The notes: a model not told the origin generated them from the sequence alone. A stretch of DNA of 64,000 nucleotides from Salinilacustrithrix flava (GCF_041228405.1 NZ_CP133888.1:3844001-3908000); one strand, 5' to 3'. Counted from the first letter of the stretch, positions 1 through 9,267 are shown. Program-made: numbers and translations.

Positions 1-908
1 AGCGTGCGCCACCCGGACCACTTCATGATCTCGACGGTGCTGTGGGCCCGGGCCAGCCGCTGGCGGATGATCGGGTCGCGGTCCAGACCCCGGTCGCGGG
101 CCAGGGCGGTGAGGCGGTCCAGCTCGATGCGGAACGACACCGGGAACGTGGCAGCCGCGTCGCCGCGCTCGTAGCCGAGCAGGGTCATGGCCACCGCCCA
201 GCCGTTGTTCACGCCGCCGATCACGTTCTCCTTGGCGCAGCGGGCGTCGGAGAAGAAGACCTCGTTGAACTCGGAGTCGCCGTTGATCATCTCGATCGGA
301 CGGACCTCGACGCCGGGCTGGTCCATCGGCACGAGCAGGAACGAGATGCCCCGGTGCTTCGGCGCGTCGACGTCGGTGCGGGCCAGGACGAAGATCCAGT
401 CGGCGAGGTGGCCGGCCGAGGTCCAGATCTTCTGGCCGTTGATCACCCACTCCTCGCCGTCGAGCACGGCCCGGCAGCCCAGGTTGCCCAGGTCGGAGCC
501 GGCGTTGGGCTCGGAGTACCCCTGGCACCAGGTGTGCTCGCCGCTGAGGATCTTCGGGATGAACTCCCGCTTCTGCTCCTCGGTGCCCCACTGCAGGATG
601 GTGTTGCCCACCATCTGGATGCTGAACGCGTCGTTCGGGCCGCCGGTGGGCACGCCGGCCTTGGCGAACTCCTCGGCCAGCACGACGGTCTCGGTCTCGG
701 TGAGCCCGGGCCCGCCGTACTCGGTGGGCCAGCGCGGGGCGAGCAGGTTGTTGTCGGCCAGGGTCTGGCGCCACCGCATCGTCCACTCGTGGACCTCGTC
801 CGGGGGCAGGGCTCCGATGCCCTTCCAGTCGGCCGGGAGGTGCTCGGCCAGGAACGCCTGGACCTTCTCCCGGTACTGCTCGGCCTCGGTCCCCCACGTG
901 GGCTGCAT
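1..908 (-). CDS. acyl-CoA dehydrogenase (C-terminus cut by window edge)
   Basis: Flavoprotein that introduces a trans-2,3 double bond into acyl-CoA. The visible 302 residues cover the N-terminal helical domain and the middle beta domain. The flavin/substrate region CQGYSEPNAGSDL and the following EEWVINGQKIWTSAGH segment are typical of the family. The C-terminal helical domain lies outside the window, so the catalytic glutamate and substrate class cannot be judged. The start is ATG at 906-908. A CAGACT hexamer sits 7 nt upstream, suggesting a leaderless transcript. The first downstream gene on the same strand cannot be seen. Confidence 0.93.
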   Translation of the reverse strand, partial: MQPTWGTEAEQYREKVQAFLAEHLPADWKGIGALPPDEVHEWTMRWRQTLADNNLLAPRWPTEYGGPGLTETETVVLAEEFAKAGVPTGGPNDAFSIQMVGNTILQWGTEEQKREFIPKILSGEHTWCQGYSEPNAGSDLGNLGCRAVLDGEEWVINGQKIWTSAGHLADWIFVLARTDVDAPKHRGISFLLVPMDQPGVEVRPIEMINGDSEFNEVFFSDARCAKENVIGGVNNGWAVAMTLLGYERGDAAATFPVSFRIELDRLTALARDRGLDRDPIIRQRLARAHSTVEIMKWSGWRT

Positions 909-915
909 GGCCGAG

Positions 916-921
916 AGTCTG
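916..921 (-). promoter_or_regulatory. putative -10 element of acyl-CoA dehydrogenase gene
   Basis: Minus-strand CAGACT, 7 nt before the ATG. The spacing would put the transcription start at or next to the start codon. It is one of about twenty such YANNNT elements in this window. Confidence 0.4.
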
Positions 922-949
922 CCACGACCGACCCGGCGCGGACCGGCGG

Positions 950-1834
950 TCAGACGATGCCGATGTCGGCCCCGCGAGCCCGCAGCGAGACCGCCGCCGC
1001 TCCCACGAGGGGGCCGGCGTCGCCGAGGCCGGCCGGGACGATGCGGGTGCCGGCGGAGTAGTCGAGGTGGCAGAGCCGGTCGACCTCGGCCTGCGCGGCG
1101 ACGAAGAACGGTTCGCCGTAGCCGAGGGCGACCGAGCCGGCGACGACGGCGAGGCGCAGGTCGAGCAGGTTCGCCACCGAGGCGACCGCCCGCCCGACGA
1201 GCGTGCCCGCCCGCCCCCGGACCTCGAGGTCGGCGTCGGCCGCCGGCGCGCCCGTGCGCCGGGCGATGGCCGTGCCGCTGGCCTCCGACTCGAGCAACCC
1301 GGCCGGGTGCCGATCCCACGGGTCGGTGCCGTCGAGGACGAACACGTGGCCGATGTGGCCGGCGTTGCCCGACGCTCCCTCGAGCAACCGGCCCCGGCTC
1401 ACGATGCCGCCGCCGACACCGGTCGACACCACCATGGCGAGGAAGTCGCGCTCCCCCGCCGCCGCGCCGCGCCAACCCTCGCCCAGGGCGAGGGCCTTGG
1501 CGTCGTTGTCCACGGCGACTGCGAGGCCCAGGTGCGAGGCGAGGCGGTCCCGCAGGGGGAACGCCTGCCAGGCCGGGATGTTCAGGGGCGAGACGGTCGC
1601 ACCGCCCGCGGTCATCGGCCCGCCGCAGCCCACGCCGCACGCCTCGATCTCGACGCCGGCGGCGCGAGCGCCGTCCCGGACGCCGGCGACCAGGTCCACG
1701 AGGTCGGCGAACAGCGCCTCGCCGTCGCCCCCGGCGGCCGTGGCCCGCTGGGCCCGGTGGGTCAGGGCGCCGGTGGCGTCGACCACGCCCGCCGCCAGCT
1801 TCGTTCCGCCGATGTCGATCGCGAGGGTCGCCAC
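950..1834 (-). CDS. ROK-family sugar kinase without zinc-binding cysteines
   Basis: A 294-residue ROK protein, probably a cytoplasmic glucokinase-like sugar kinase. The ATP phosphate loop AIDIGGTKLA is at the N-terminus; the catalytic region VDNDAKALALGE and the adenosine motif STGVGGGIV follow. The family normally has a CxCGxxGCxE zinc site after the GHxxV/I segment; here that stretch reads GHIGHVFVLDGTDPWDRH and holds no cysteine, although the distal LLESEASG part remains. The GTG start (1832-1834) is chosen because the protein then begins directly at the kinase fold and a TACCAT hexamer lies 7 nt upstream. Substrate unknown. Confidence 0.85.
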   Translation of the reverse strand: MATLAIDIGGTKLAAGVVDATGALTHRAQRATAAGGDGEALFADLVDLVAGVRDGARAAGVEIEACGVGCGGPMTAGGATVSPLNIPAWQAFPLRDRLASHLGLAVAVDNDAKALALGEGWRGAAAGERDFLAMVVSTGVGGGIVSRGRLLEGASGNAGHIGHVFVLDGTDPWDRHPAGLLESEASGTAIARRTGAPAADADLEVRGRAGTLVGRAVASVANLLDLRLAVVAGSVALGYGEPFFVAAQAEVDRLCHLDYSAGTRIVPAGLGDAGPLVGAAAVSLRARGADIGIV

Positions 1835-1841
1835 GCGGGCG

Positions 1842-1847
1842 ATGGTA
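1842..1847 (-). promoter_or_regulatory. putative -10 element of ROK kinase gene
   Basis: Minus-strand TACCAT, 7 nt before the GTG start; predicts a leaderless mRNA. The same hexamer and spacing precede the bldC-like gene at 37591. Confidence 0.45.
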
Positions 1848-1955
1848 GGGACGGCCGCGAGCATCCGGTCGGCACCCGGGCGCCGTAGTCTGCGCAGGCG
1901 GCGGGGTGCACCGGCGTCGGCCGTGCCACGACGACCCAGACGACCAGGAGGACGG

Positions 1956-2933
1956 GTGGCGAGCAGCCAGACAGAGGCGTTGCGAGGGAGCTCGGTGGCC
2001 GAGGCGTGCGAGCGCGTCGCCGACCAGGTCGAGTCGGTGATCATGGGCAAGCGGCCGGTGATCGATCTCATCCTCGCCGCGCTCCTCGCCGACGGGCACA
2101 TCCTCCTCGAGGACGTGCCCGGGGTCGGCAAGACCAGCCTGGCCAAGGCCCTGGCCGCCTCGATCGAGGGCACCTTCGGCCGGGTGCAGTTCACCCCGGA
2201 CCTGCTCCCCACCGATGTCTCCGGCGTCACCATCTACCGGCGTGGCCGCGACGAGTTCGAGTTCCGTCCCGGGCCGATCTTCGCCAACATCGTCCTGGCC
2301 GACGAGATCAACCGCGCCTCGCCCAAGACCCAGTCCGCCCTGCTCGAGGCCATGGCCGAGCGCCAGGTCACCGTCGACGGCTCGACCTACCCGCTCGCCG
2401 CCCCGTTCCTCGTGATCGCCACCCAGAACCCGATCGAGCACGAGGGCACCTTCCCGCTCCCGGACTCCCAGCTCGACCGCTTCCTCGTGCGCATCGAGGT
2501 CGGCTACCCCGACGTCGCCGCCGAGCTCACCATGCTCGACAGCCACGGCTCGGTCGATCCGCTGCTGTCGGTCCGGCCGGTGCTGCACACCGACGACGTC
2601 CTCACGATGCGCCGGGCGGCTGCTGCGGTGCACGTGGCACCGGCGCTCAAGCAGTACCTGGTGCAGCTGGCCGACCGCACGCGCGCCCACCCCCAGCTCG
2701 AGCTGGGGATGTCGCCCCGGGCGACGTTGAGCTTCCTGCGCATCGCCCGCGTCTGGGCCGCCATGCGCGACCGCGACTACGCCACGCCCGACGACATCAA
2801 GGCCCTGGCCGTACCGGTGCTCGCCCACCGCCTGCTCGTGACGCCCGAGGCCGACCTGCAGGGCGTCACCGCCGCCGACGTGGTGGCCGACGTGCTCGAC
2901 AGCGTCCCGGTGCCCCGGCCCCGATCGGACTGA
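1956..2933 (+). CDS. MoxR-family AAA+ ATPase
   Basis: AAA+ ATPase of the MoxR group, 325 residues. Walker A is VPGVGKT at about residues 54-60, Walker B is VLADEINRAS near 112-121, and the sensor region IATQNPIEHEGTFPLPDSQLDRF follows in order. These proteins act as chaperone-like partners of DUF58 proteins. The GTG start is preceded by the ribosome site AGGAGG. The next genes follow after 5 nt (DUF58) and by a 4-nt overlap (transglutaminase), a conserved actinobacterial trio whose exact role is not settled. Confidence 0.93.
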   Translation: MASSQTEALRGSSVAEACERVADQVESVIMGKRPVIDLILAALLADGHILLEDVPGVGKTSLAKALAASIEGTFGRVQFTPDLLPTDVSGVTIYRRGRDEFEFRPGPIFANIVLADEINRASPKTQSALLEAMAERQVTVDGSTYPLAAPFLVIATQNPIEHEGTFPLPDSQLDRFLVRIEVGYPDVAAELTMLDSHGSVDPLLSVRPVLHTDDVLTMRRAAAAVHVAPALKQYLVQLADRTRAHPQLELGMSPRATLSFLRIARVWAAMRDRDYATPDDIKALAVPVLAHRLLVTPEADLQGVTAADVVADVLDSVPVPRPRSD

Positions 2934-2938
2934 GCGCC

Positions 2939-4126
2939 GTGCGCCCCACCCGCACCGGGCTGCTCATCGGCATCACCAGCGCGGTGCTGGTGGTCACCGG
3001 TCGCCTGCTCGGCCTCGCCGAGCTGTACGCCATCGGTGCGGCGATCGGGCTCCTCGCCCTCGTCTGCGCCCTCTGGGTCGGGCTGCGGCGCCTCGACATC
3101 GTGGTGACCCGCAGCGTGCGCCCGTCCCGGGTCCACGTGGGCAACCCGTGCACGGTCTCGATCCAGGTGCGCAACCGGGCCGGCCGGGCCACCCCGGTGC
3201 TGCGGCTGCTCGACCCGGTGACGGGCACGGCCGGCGCCGACCTCCTGCTCGCGCCCATCGGGCTGCGGCGCACGACCGACGTCGCCTACCGGCTGCCGAC
3301 GACCACGCGCGGCATCGTCACGGTGGGGCCGATGCAGGTGGCCATGTCCGACCCCTTCGGCCTCGCCACCGCCCGCAACCCGGCGGCACCTTCGGTGGAG
3401 GTCACCGTCCTGCCCCGGGTGGACGACATCCCGCCGCTGCCCCGCAGCGTTGGCCCCGATCCCGACGGCACCGCCGAGACCGGATCCCTCGGCCGCTCGG
3501 GCGAGGACTTCGCGGCCCTGCGCCCCTACATCGTCGGCGACGACCTGCGCCGGGTGCACTGGCCGTCCTCGGCCCGCACCGGTGACCTGCTCGTGCGCCA
3601 GCACGACATCCCCTGGCAGGGACGGGTGTGCGTGGTGCTCGACCTGCGCCGGCAGGCCAGCGACGGGGTGACGCTCGAGCGGGCGATCTCCGCGGCCGCG
3701 TCGGTGCTGCGCACCCACCTGCGCCGCGGCGACCACGTCCGCCTCCTCACCACCACCGGCGTCGACAGCGGCTACGGCGTGGGCGCATCGCACCTCGACG
3801 GCCTGCTGGAGTACCTGGCCGTCGCAGCGCGCAGCAGCTCGGGTTCGCTGCGCATGGCGATGGAGCTGGTCGAGCGGGGCGCCAGCGGCGCCGTCGTGCT
3901 GGTCAGCGGGACGCTCTCCGGTGCCGACATGGAGCTGTTCGAGCGCAGCGGCAGCGCCGTGTCGCTGCGCCGGATCGTCCGCTTCGACGGCGCCCAGCGG
4001 GTCACGACCCCGCGGCGCACCGAGGTCCTCGGCATCGGGCCCGGCGAGGAGTTCGCCGCCGCCTGGACCGAGTCCACCGGCGCCACCGCCGGCCGCCGGC
4101 GTCGTCGCCGACAGGTGGTGTCGTGA
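2939..4126 (+). CDS. DUF58 domain protein with N-terminal membrane segments
   Basis: 395-residue protein with two hydrophobic segments near residues 7-45, then a beta-sandwich region and the DUF58 core with the signature RRVHWPSSARTGDLLVRQ. DUF58 proteins carry a VWA-like fold and work with MoxR ATPases. The GTG start is 5 nt after the MoxR stop. The stop overlaps the transglutaminase start (GTGA at 4123-4126), so the three genes are almost surely one operon. A basic tail (GRRRRRRQVV) ends the protein. Confidence 0.9.
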   Translation: MRPTRTGLLIGITSAVLVVTGRLLGLAELYAIGAAIGLLALVCALWVGLRRLDIVVTRSVRPSRVHVGNPCTVSIQVRNRAGRATPVLRLLDPVTGTAGADLLLAPIGLRRTTDVAYRLPTTTRGIVTVGPMQVAMSDPFGLATARNPAAPSVEVTVLPRVDDIPPLPRSVGPDPDGTAETGSLGRSGEDFAALRPYIVGDDLRRVHWPSSARTGDLLVRQHDIPWQGRVCVVLDLRRQASDGVTLERAISAAASVLRTHLRRGDHVRLLTTTGVDSGYGVGASHLDGLLEYLAVAARSSSGSLRMAMELVERGASGAVVLVSGTLSGADMELFERSGSAVSLRRIVRFDGAQRVTTPRRTEVLGIGPGEEFAAAWTESTGATAGRRRRRRQVVS

Positions 4127-6420
4127 CCGCCGCCACCACCCAGCCCCGAGCCGGGTCCCGCACGTTCCCCGTGCTGGCCGTCGCGGAGGTCGCGTTCGCC
4201 CTCGTCAGCCTGGCCACGGTGGTGAGCCTGCGACGGGTCTTCGCCGGCAGCGAGTGGTTCGCGCCGCTCGTCGTGCACGTCGTGGCCGCCCACGCCACCG
4301 TCACCGTGCTGCGTCGCCGGCGGGTCCCCGCACCGGTCGCGGCGCTGCTCGCCGCGGTGGCGGCCGTGGTCGTGATCGCCTGGGTTCACGCCGGCCAGGC
4401 GACGACCTTCGGCCTCCCCACGCTGTCCACCATCGACGTCCTGCTGTCCTCGGTGAACGACGCCTTCGCCCAGTTCGGCGACATCAAGGCACCGGCCGAA
4501 CCCCTCGAGGGCTTCCTCGTGGCATCGGCCGTCGCGGTGTGGGCCAGCGCCGTGGTGGGCGACTGGGCCGCCTTCCGCGCCGATGCGACCGTCGAGGCGG
4601 TGCTGCCCGCGGCGGCGCTGTTCGGCGTCGCCTCCGTGCTCGGCGCCGACGTCGGGCGCGTCCTGCTCGCCGGCATCTGGATCGCCACGGTGCTCTCCTT
4701 CGTGCTCGTCCGTCGGGCCGACCGCTTGGGGCGCACGTCGACCTGGGTCGGCGACCACCGCTCGCGCGGGCCCCAGGCCCTGGTGGTGCTCGGCGTCAGC
4801 CTCGCCGTCGTGGCCACCCTCGTCGCCGGCCTCGTCGGACCGCGGCTGCCCGGCGCCGAGGCCGACGCGGTCGTCTCCCTCACCGAGCTGGGCGACGACG
4901 CGCCCGGCACCCGGGTCACGGTGAGCCCGCTGGTCGACATCCGCTCCCGGCTCGTGCAGCAGGCCAACGTCGAGGTGTTCACGGTCCGCAGCGAGCAGCG
5001 GGCCTACTGGCGCCTGACCTCCCTCGACCGCTTCGACGGCAGCATCTGGTCATCCAACGGCTCCTACGGGAAGAGCTCGGGTGACCTCGACGACGGCGTG
5101 CCGGTCGCGTCGGAGCGCATCGTGTTCGACCAGCAGTTCACGATCTCGGCGCTGTCCCAGATCTGGCTGCCGGCCGCCTACGAGCCCCAGCAGGTCCAGG
5201 TCGACGAGCCGGTCCGCTACGACGAGGTCTCCGGCACCCTCATCGTCGACACCGAGGTCCCGACGTCGGACGGCACGGCCTACGCCGTGCGCTCCGCGCT
5301 GCCTCAGCACCAGCCCGACGCCCTCGCCGCGGCCTCCGCCGAGATCCCCACCGGCATCGCCGAGCGCTACCTCGAGCTGCCGGGCGACTTCTCCCCCGAC
5401 ATCCGCGCCCTCGCCGCCGAGGTCACCGCGGGGAGCGCCAACGGCTACGAGCAGGCCATGCGGCTCCAGGACTTCTTCCGGACGCAGTTCACCTACGACC
5501 TGGACGTCGACCTCCAGCACGGCATCGGCGACATGCAGGACTTCCTCTTCGCCGTCCGGGCCGGGTACTGCGAGCAGTTCGCCGGGTCCTTCGCGGCCAT
5601 GGCCCGCAGCCTCGGGCTGCCCGCCCGCGTCGCGGTCGGGTTCACCCAGGGCGCGGCCGACCCCGCCGACCCCACCCTCTACCGGGTGCGCGGCGAGCAC
5701 GCCCACGCCTGGCCCGAGGTGTACCTGGGCGAGTACGGCTGGGTCGCCTTCGAGCCCACCCCGGGCCGCGGCGCCCCCCTCGCCGAGCAGTACACGGGCG
5801 TCCCCGAGCAGCAGACCCAGAGCGGCGGCGACGGCGGCACGGCCACCACGCTGCCCGCGACCCCGTCGACCCAGGTGCCGTCCCCGGACACGTCGCTGCC
5901 CGGCCAGACGCCGCCGGTGTTCCCCGACGACCCCGGCGTGGACCTCGGCACCGGCGGGGCCACCGAGCCGGAACCGAACCCGTGGCCCCTGCGCATCGCG
6001 ATCGCGGTCGCCATCTCGGTCGGGGCCCTCGTCCTCTACCTGCTCGCCGTGCTGGTCGTCACCGCCGCGAGCCGCCTGCTCCGGCGACGGCGGGCGGACT
6101 CGGCCGTGGCCCGCATCGCCCTCGCCTGGGACGAGTCCCTCGCCGCCGCGCGCCGCGCCGGCGTCGGCGTCCGCCCGTCGGCCACCCAGCGCCAGGCCGC
6201 GGCCGAGATCGCCCGGCGCATCCCCACCGTCGACGAGCCGATCCGCACCCTGGCGTCCGCGGTCGAAGCCACCGCCTACTCGCCCGCCGAGCCCGATGAC
6301 GACGCCGGCGACGCCGCGCTGGCCCTGGCCGATCGGGTCGGCGACGGCGCCCGAGCGGCCATGTCGCCGCGCGACCGCTTCCGCACCCGCTTCGACCCCC
6401 GCCTGATGCGTCGGCGGTGA
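4123..6420 (+). CDS. transglutaminase-like membrane protein (TgpA type)
   Basis: 765 residues. The N-terminal third has several membrane helices (DUF3488-like), then an extracytoplasmic transglutaminase domain. The catalytic cysteine is in GYCEQFAGS at residue 483 and the histidine in EHAHAWPEVY at residue 528. The third position reads WVAFEPTPGR, with Glu where many family members have Asp. A Thr/Pro-rich linker, one more membrane helix near 625-650 and a DUF4129-like cytoplasmic tail follow. It is translationally coupled to the DUF58 gene. The substrate is unknown; the family is linked to cell-envelope proteins. Confidence 0.92.
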   Translation: MTAATTQPRAGSRTFPVLAVAEVAFALVSLATVVSLRRVFAGSEWFAPLVVHVVAAHATVTVLRRRRVPAPVAALLAAVAAVVVIAWVHAGQATTFGLPTLSTIDVLLSSVNDAFAQFGDIKAPAEPLEGFLVASAVAVWASAVVGDWAAFRADATVEAVLPAAALFGVASVLGADVGRVLLAGIWIATVLSFVLVRRADRLGRTSTWVGDHRSRGPQALVVLGVSLAVVATLVAGLVGPRLPGAEADAVVSLTELGDDAPGTRVTVSPLVDIRSRLVQQANVEVFTVRSEQRAYWRLTSLDRFDGSIWSSNGSYGKSSGDLDDGVPVASERIVFDQQFTISALSQIWLPAAYEPQQVQVDEPVRYDEVSGTLIVDTEVPTSDGTAYAVRSALPQHQPDALAAASAEIPTGIAERYLELPGDFSPDIRALAAEVTAGSANGYEQAMRLQDFFRTQFTYDLDVDLQHGIGDMQDFLFAVRAGYCEQFAGSFAAMARSLGLPARVAVGFTQGAADPADPTLYRVRGEHAHAWPEVYLGEYGWVAFEPTPGRGAPLAEQYTGVPEQQTQSGGDGGTATTLPATPSTQVPSPDTSLPGQTPPVFPDDPGVDLGTGGATEPEPNPWPLRIAIAVAISVGALVLYLLAVLVVTAASRLLRRRRADSAVARIALAWDESLAAARRAGVGVRPSATQRQAAAEIARRIPTVDEPIRTLASAVEATAYSPAEPDDDAGDAALALADRVGDGARAAMSPRDRFRTRFDPRLMRRR

Positions 6421-6440
6421 AGCCGACGGCCGGTGGGCTG

Positions 6441-6824
6441 CTACTGCTCCTCGTCGCGGCGGAAGCGCTCGCGCATCTTCTCCGACGACGAGCCGAGGTA
6501 GTCCTTCAAGCCGTTGCTGGACTTGAGGTTCTTGGTCATCGTCTCGAGGCCGGCCCGACCCATCTTGCGGGCGTTGCGCTCGATCACGAGGGCGCAGCCC
6601 AGCATGACCAGGAAGCCGCCGAAGGCCAGCAGGTAGGAGCTGGAGAGCGCGGCCACCAGGAGCACGAGGCCGGCGACGAAGCCCACGAGGGAGAGCTTGA
6701 TGTTGCGCCAGGCGTGCTTGTAGAGGGTGGTCTCGCGGACCTCGCGGGCGAACGCAGGGTCGTTCTCGTAGAACTCCCGCTCGATGTCCTTGAGGATGCG
6801 CTCCTCGTCCTCGGAAAGGGGCAC
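6441..6824 (-). CDS. DUF3040 membrane protein
   Basis: 127-residue actinobacterial protein. It begins PLSEDEERILKDIEREF, the hallmark of DUF3040, followed by two membrane helices around residues 42-80 and a charged C-terminus. Function unknown. GTG 6822-6824 is chosen because AGAGGTGAG lies just upstream; a longer in-frame extension would read through this ribosome site. It is convergent with the transglutaminase gene across only 20 nt. Confidence 0.88.
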   Translation of the reverse strand: MPLSEDEERILKDIEREFYENDPAFAREVRETTLYKHAWRNIKLSLVGFVAGLVLLVAALSSSYLLAFGGFLVMLGCALVIERNARKMGRAGLETMTKNLKSSNGLKDYLGSSSEKMRERFRRDEEQ

Positions 6825-6925
6825 CTGCTCACCTCTTCTGGTCCTCGTCGGGACGCCTGCTCCGGGCGCCATCATCGCACACGGGTCGGCGGTCAACAAC
6901 GCGCGGAGCGGCGCGTCGGCCACCC

Positions 6926-8239
6926 TCATACCCGATCCTCGCCCGGGGATGACCCGCGGTCGTTCGGGCCCCACTGCTGCTCACCCGCCCGCTTCGCCCG
7001 CAGCGATCCGCCCTCGGCCAGCGCCGCCGGCAGCAGGGCGTCGTCGCCGAACCGGGCGCGGACAGCGTCGACCGCCTCGGTGACCGCCGACCACGCGGCG
7101 CCATCGGCGGCCGGTGCCTCGGCGGCCCCGGTCAGGTCGTCGAGGCTGAGCTGGTGCGGCGCGTCGTCGACCAGGTTCGCCAGGCCCACCCCGAAGAGCC
7201 GGACACCCGGCGCGATGTCGATCTGGTCGAGCAGCTGGGTGGCCGCCCGGACGATGGCCGGGCCGGTGTCGACCGCTTGGGGCAGGGTGACCGACCGGGA
7301 GGTGGTGGTGAAGTCGCCGAACCGGACCTTGATGGCCACGGTGCGCCCCGCCACCTCCTGGTGTCGGGCCCGGCGGGCGACCGCGTCGGCCATCCGGACC
7401 AGCTCGGTGTGGAGCGCCCGGGCGTCGTCGATGTCCTCGGCGAAGGTCTCCTCGTGGCTGATCGACTTCGGGCGCTGATCGGGCACCACCGGGCGGGGGT
7501 CCACGGCGTGGGCGAGGTCGTGCAGGTGGCGCCCGTGGGCCTCGCCGAGCGTCCGCACCAGCTGTTCCAGCGGCAGGCGCTCCAGCTGGCCGACCGTGCG
7601 GACGCCGAGCCCGTGCAGCTTCTCCAGCGTGCGGGGCCCGACCCCCCAGAGGGCGCCCACCGGCAGCGGGCGCAGGAAGACCCGCTCGTCGCCCGGCCGG
7701 ACCACGGCGACGCCCGTCCCGGGGATCGGGCCGCGCACCGAGGCGGAGGGCTTGGCCTGCTCGGTGGCGAGCTTGGCGATGAACTTGGAGGTCGCGACGC
7801 CGACCGAGCAGGTGAGCCCCTCCTCGGCCAGCACCCGGCGGCGGACCTCGGCGGCGATCGCCGGGCCGTCGCCGTGGAGCCGCTGGGCGCCGGTGACGTC
7901 GAGGAAGGCCTCGTCCAGGCTGAGCGGCTCCACGAGCGGCGTCATCGACCGGAAGATGGCCATGACCCGCGCCGACACCTCGGCGTAGTGGGCGTGGTCG
8001 CCGGCGACGAACACGGCATGGGGGCACAGGGTCCGCGCCCGCATCGACGGCATCGCCGAGCGGACGCCGAAGGCCCGCGCCTCGTAGGACGCGGCCGCCA
8101 CCACGCCCCGCCGACCGGAGCCGCCGACCACCACCGGCTTGCCCCGCAGCTCGGGGCGCCGGAGCTGCTCCACCGACGCGTAGAACGCGTCCATGTCGAC
8201 GTGGAGGATCGTGCGCCCGGCTCCCCCGCTCGTCGCCAC
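6926..8239 (-). CDS. dinB: DNA polymerase IV (Y family)
   Basis: 437-residue translesion polymerase. Catalytic motifs are HVDMDAFYASVE near residue 13 and PLSLDEAFLDVTGA in the palm, with GVATSKFIAKLATEQAKP in the fingers. Helix-hairpin-helix thumb motifs (ALWGVGPRTLEKLHGLGVRTVGQL) and a little-finger domain follow. The C-terminus runs on after the polymerase but I see no clear beta-clamp motif. The GTG start is 5 nt after the stop of the upstream NUDIX gene, so the two form an operon. I see no LexA box at this operon. Confidence 0.94.
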   Translation of the reverse strand: MATSGGAGRTILHVDMDAFYASVEQLRRPELRGKPVVVGGSGRRGVVAAASYEARAFGVRSAMPSMRARTLCPHAVFVAGDHAHYAEVSARVMAIFRSMTPLVEPLSLDEAFLDVTGAQRLHGDGPAIAAEVRRRVLAEEGLTCSVGVATSKFIAKLATEQAKPSASVRGPIPGTGVAVVRPGDERVFLRPLPVGALWGVGPRTLEKLHGLGVRTVGQLERLPLEQLVRTLGEAHGRHLHDLAHAVDPRPVVPDQRPKSISHEETFAEDIDDARALHTELVRMADAVARRARHQEVAGRTVAIKVRFGDFTTTSRSVTLPQAVDTGPAIVRAATQLLDQIDIAPGVRLFGVGLANLVDDAPHQLSLDDLTGAAEAPAADGAAWSAVTEAVDAVRARFGDDALLPAALAEGGSLRAKRAGEQQWGPNDRGSSPGEDRV

Positions 8240-8244
8240 GCCGG

Positions 8245-8733
8245 TCAGTCCAACCGGATCACGTTGGCATCGGCCCGGTCGATGCCCTCGAGCCGGTACC
8301 GGTAGGTGCGGGGCTCGAGCCACTTCTCCCCCAGCCACGCCAGCATCGGCTCGCGGGCCGGCAGCCAGGACGTGGACAGGCAGTCGTGGCAGCCGGCGAG
8401 GTCGAGCCACGCGGCGTCGATCACGATGCCGTCGGGGTCGTCGAGCAGGATCCGCCCCTCGAACCCGGTGGCCCGGTGCACCTCGACCCGCAGGGTCCAG
8501 CCCATGTCGGGCGCCTCGGCCTCGACCTGCCACAGCGGGCCCTCCCAGCCCGTGACGGCCAGTCCGGTCTCCTCCAGCACCTCGCGCGACAGCGCCTCGA
8601 GGATCTCCTCGCCGGGGTCGACCACGCCGCCGGGGGTGGTCCAGTCCGTGCTGCCGTCCCGGCGCTGGTTCTGCACGAGCAGCAACCGACCCTCGTGCTC
8701 GATCAGTCCTCCGGCCACCGTCCACGCACGCAC
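8245..8733 (-). CDS. NUDIX hydrolase
   Basis: 162 residues. A complete Nudix box is present: GGVVDPGEE followed by REVLEETGL, matching GX5EX7REUXEEXGU. It hydrolyses a nucleoside diphosphate linked to another group. Being directly upstream of dinB, a nucleotide-pool cleaning role (MutT-like) is an attractive inference but not shown by sequence. The GTG start gives VRAWTVAGGLI; a CAGACT hexamer lies 6 nt upstream, consistent with a leaderless message. Confidence 0.88.
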   Translation of the reverse strand: MRAWTVAGGLIEHEGRLLLVQNQRRDGSTDWTTPGGVVDPGEEILEALSREVLEETGLAVTGWEGPLWQVEAEAPDMGWTLRVEVHRATGFEGRILLDDPDGIVIDAAWLDLAGCHDCLSTSWLPAREPMLAWLGEKWLEPRTYRYRLEGIDRADANVIRLD

Positions 8734-8739
8734 CCCGCC

Positions 8740-8745
8740 AGTCTG
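8740..8745 (-). promoter_or_regulatory. putative -10 element of NUDIX-dinB operon
   Basis: Minus-strand CAGACT, 6 nt before the GTG start; same hexamer as upstream of the acyl-CoA dehydrogenase. Confidence 0.4.
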
Positions 8746-8784
8746 CCAGCGGGGTGTGGGCCTCCGGGGGCGTCGTCGGGCAGG

Positions 8785-9261
8785 ATGCCGGTCGTGCACG
8801 CCAACGCCGCCCGAGTCGTCGCCGCCGCCCGCGCCGAGGGCCTCGAGATCGAGGTCGTCGAATACCCGGACGGCACCCGCACCGCAGCCGAGGCGGCTGC
8901 CGCCGTGGGCTGCGAGGTCGCCCGCATCGTGAAGTCGCTCGTGTTCACCGTCGAGGGCGAGCCGGTGGTGGCCCTGGTCGCCGGCGACGCCCGCCTCGAC
9001 GAGCGCCTGCTGGGCGAGGCCGCCGGCGGAGCGGTCGGGCGCGCCGATGCCGACGTCGTCCGCGGCGCCACCGGGTACCCCATCGGCGGCGTGCCGCCGT
9101 TCGCCCATGCCTCCTCGCTGCCGACGTTCGTGGACGAGTCCCTGCTCGCCCACGACACGGTCTGGGCGGCCGCGGGCACGCCGCGTCACGTCTTCGAGGT
9201 GGCTCCGGCCGAGCTGCTCCGCCTCTCGGGCGGCCGCGCGGTCCCGCTGGCCGCCAGCTGA
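8785..9261 (+). CDS. YbaK/prolyl-tRNA deacylase-domain protein
   Basis: 158-residue single-domain protein of the YbaK/EbsC family, which clears mischarged aminoacyl-tRNA. Typical pieces are CEVARIVKSLVF (conserved lysine), VVALVAGDARLD, and GYPIGGVPPFAH, the loop that closes the active site. No synthetase domain is attached, so it would act in trans. ATG 8785 is used, but GTG 8794 is a serious alternative because CAGGAT lies 7 nt before it and overlaps the ATG. Confidence 0.87.
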   Translation: MPVVHANAARVVAAARAEGLEIEVVEYPDGTRTAAEAAAAVGCEVARIVKSLVFTVEGEPVVALVAGDARLDERLLGEAAGGAVGRADADVVRGATGYPIGGVPPFAHASSLPTFVDESLLAHDTVWAAAGTPRHVFEVAPAELLRLSGGRAVPLAAS

Positions 9262-9267
9262 GCCGGG

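Noticed and set aside
187..1848. 553-residue plus-strand open frame at the left end
   Set aside because: It is antisense to the acyl-CoA dehydrogenase and ROK kinase genes; its Arg/Pro-rich composition and lack of any domain mark it as a GC-rich shadow.
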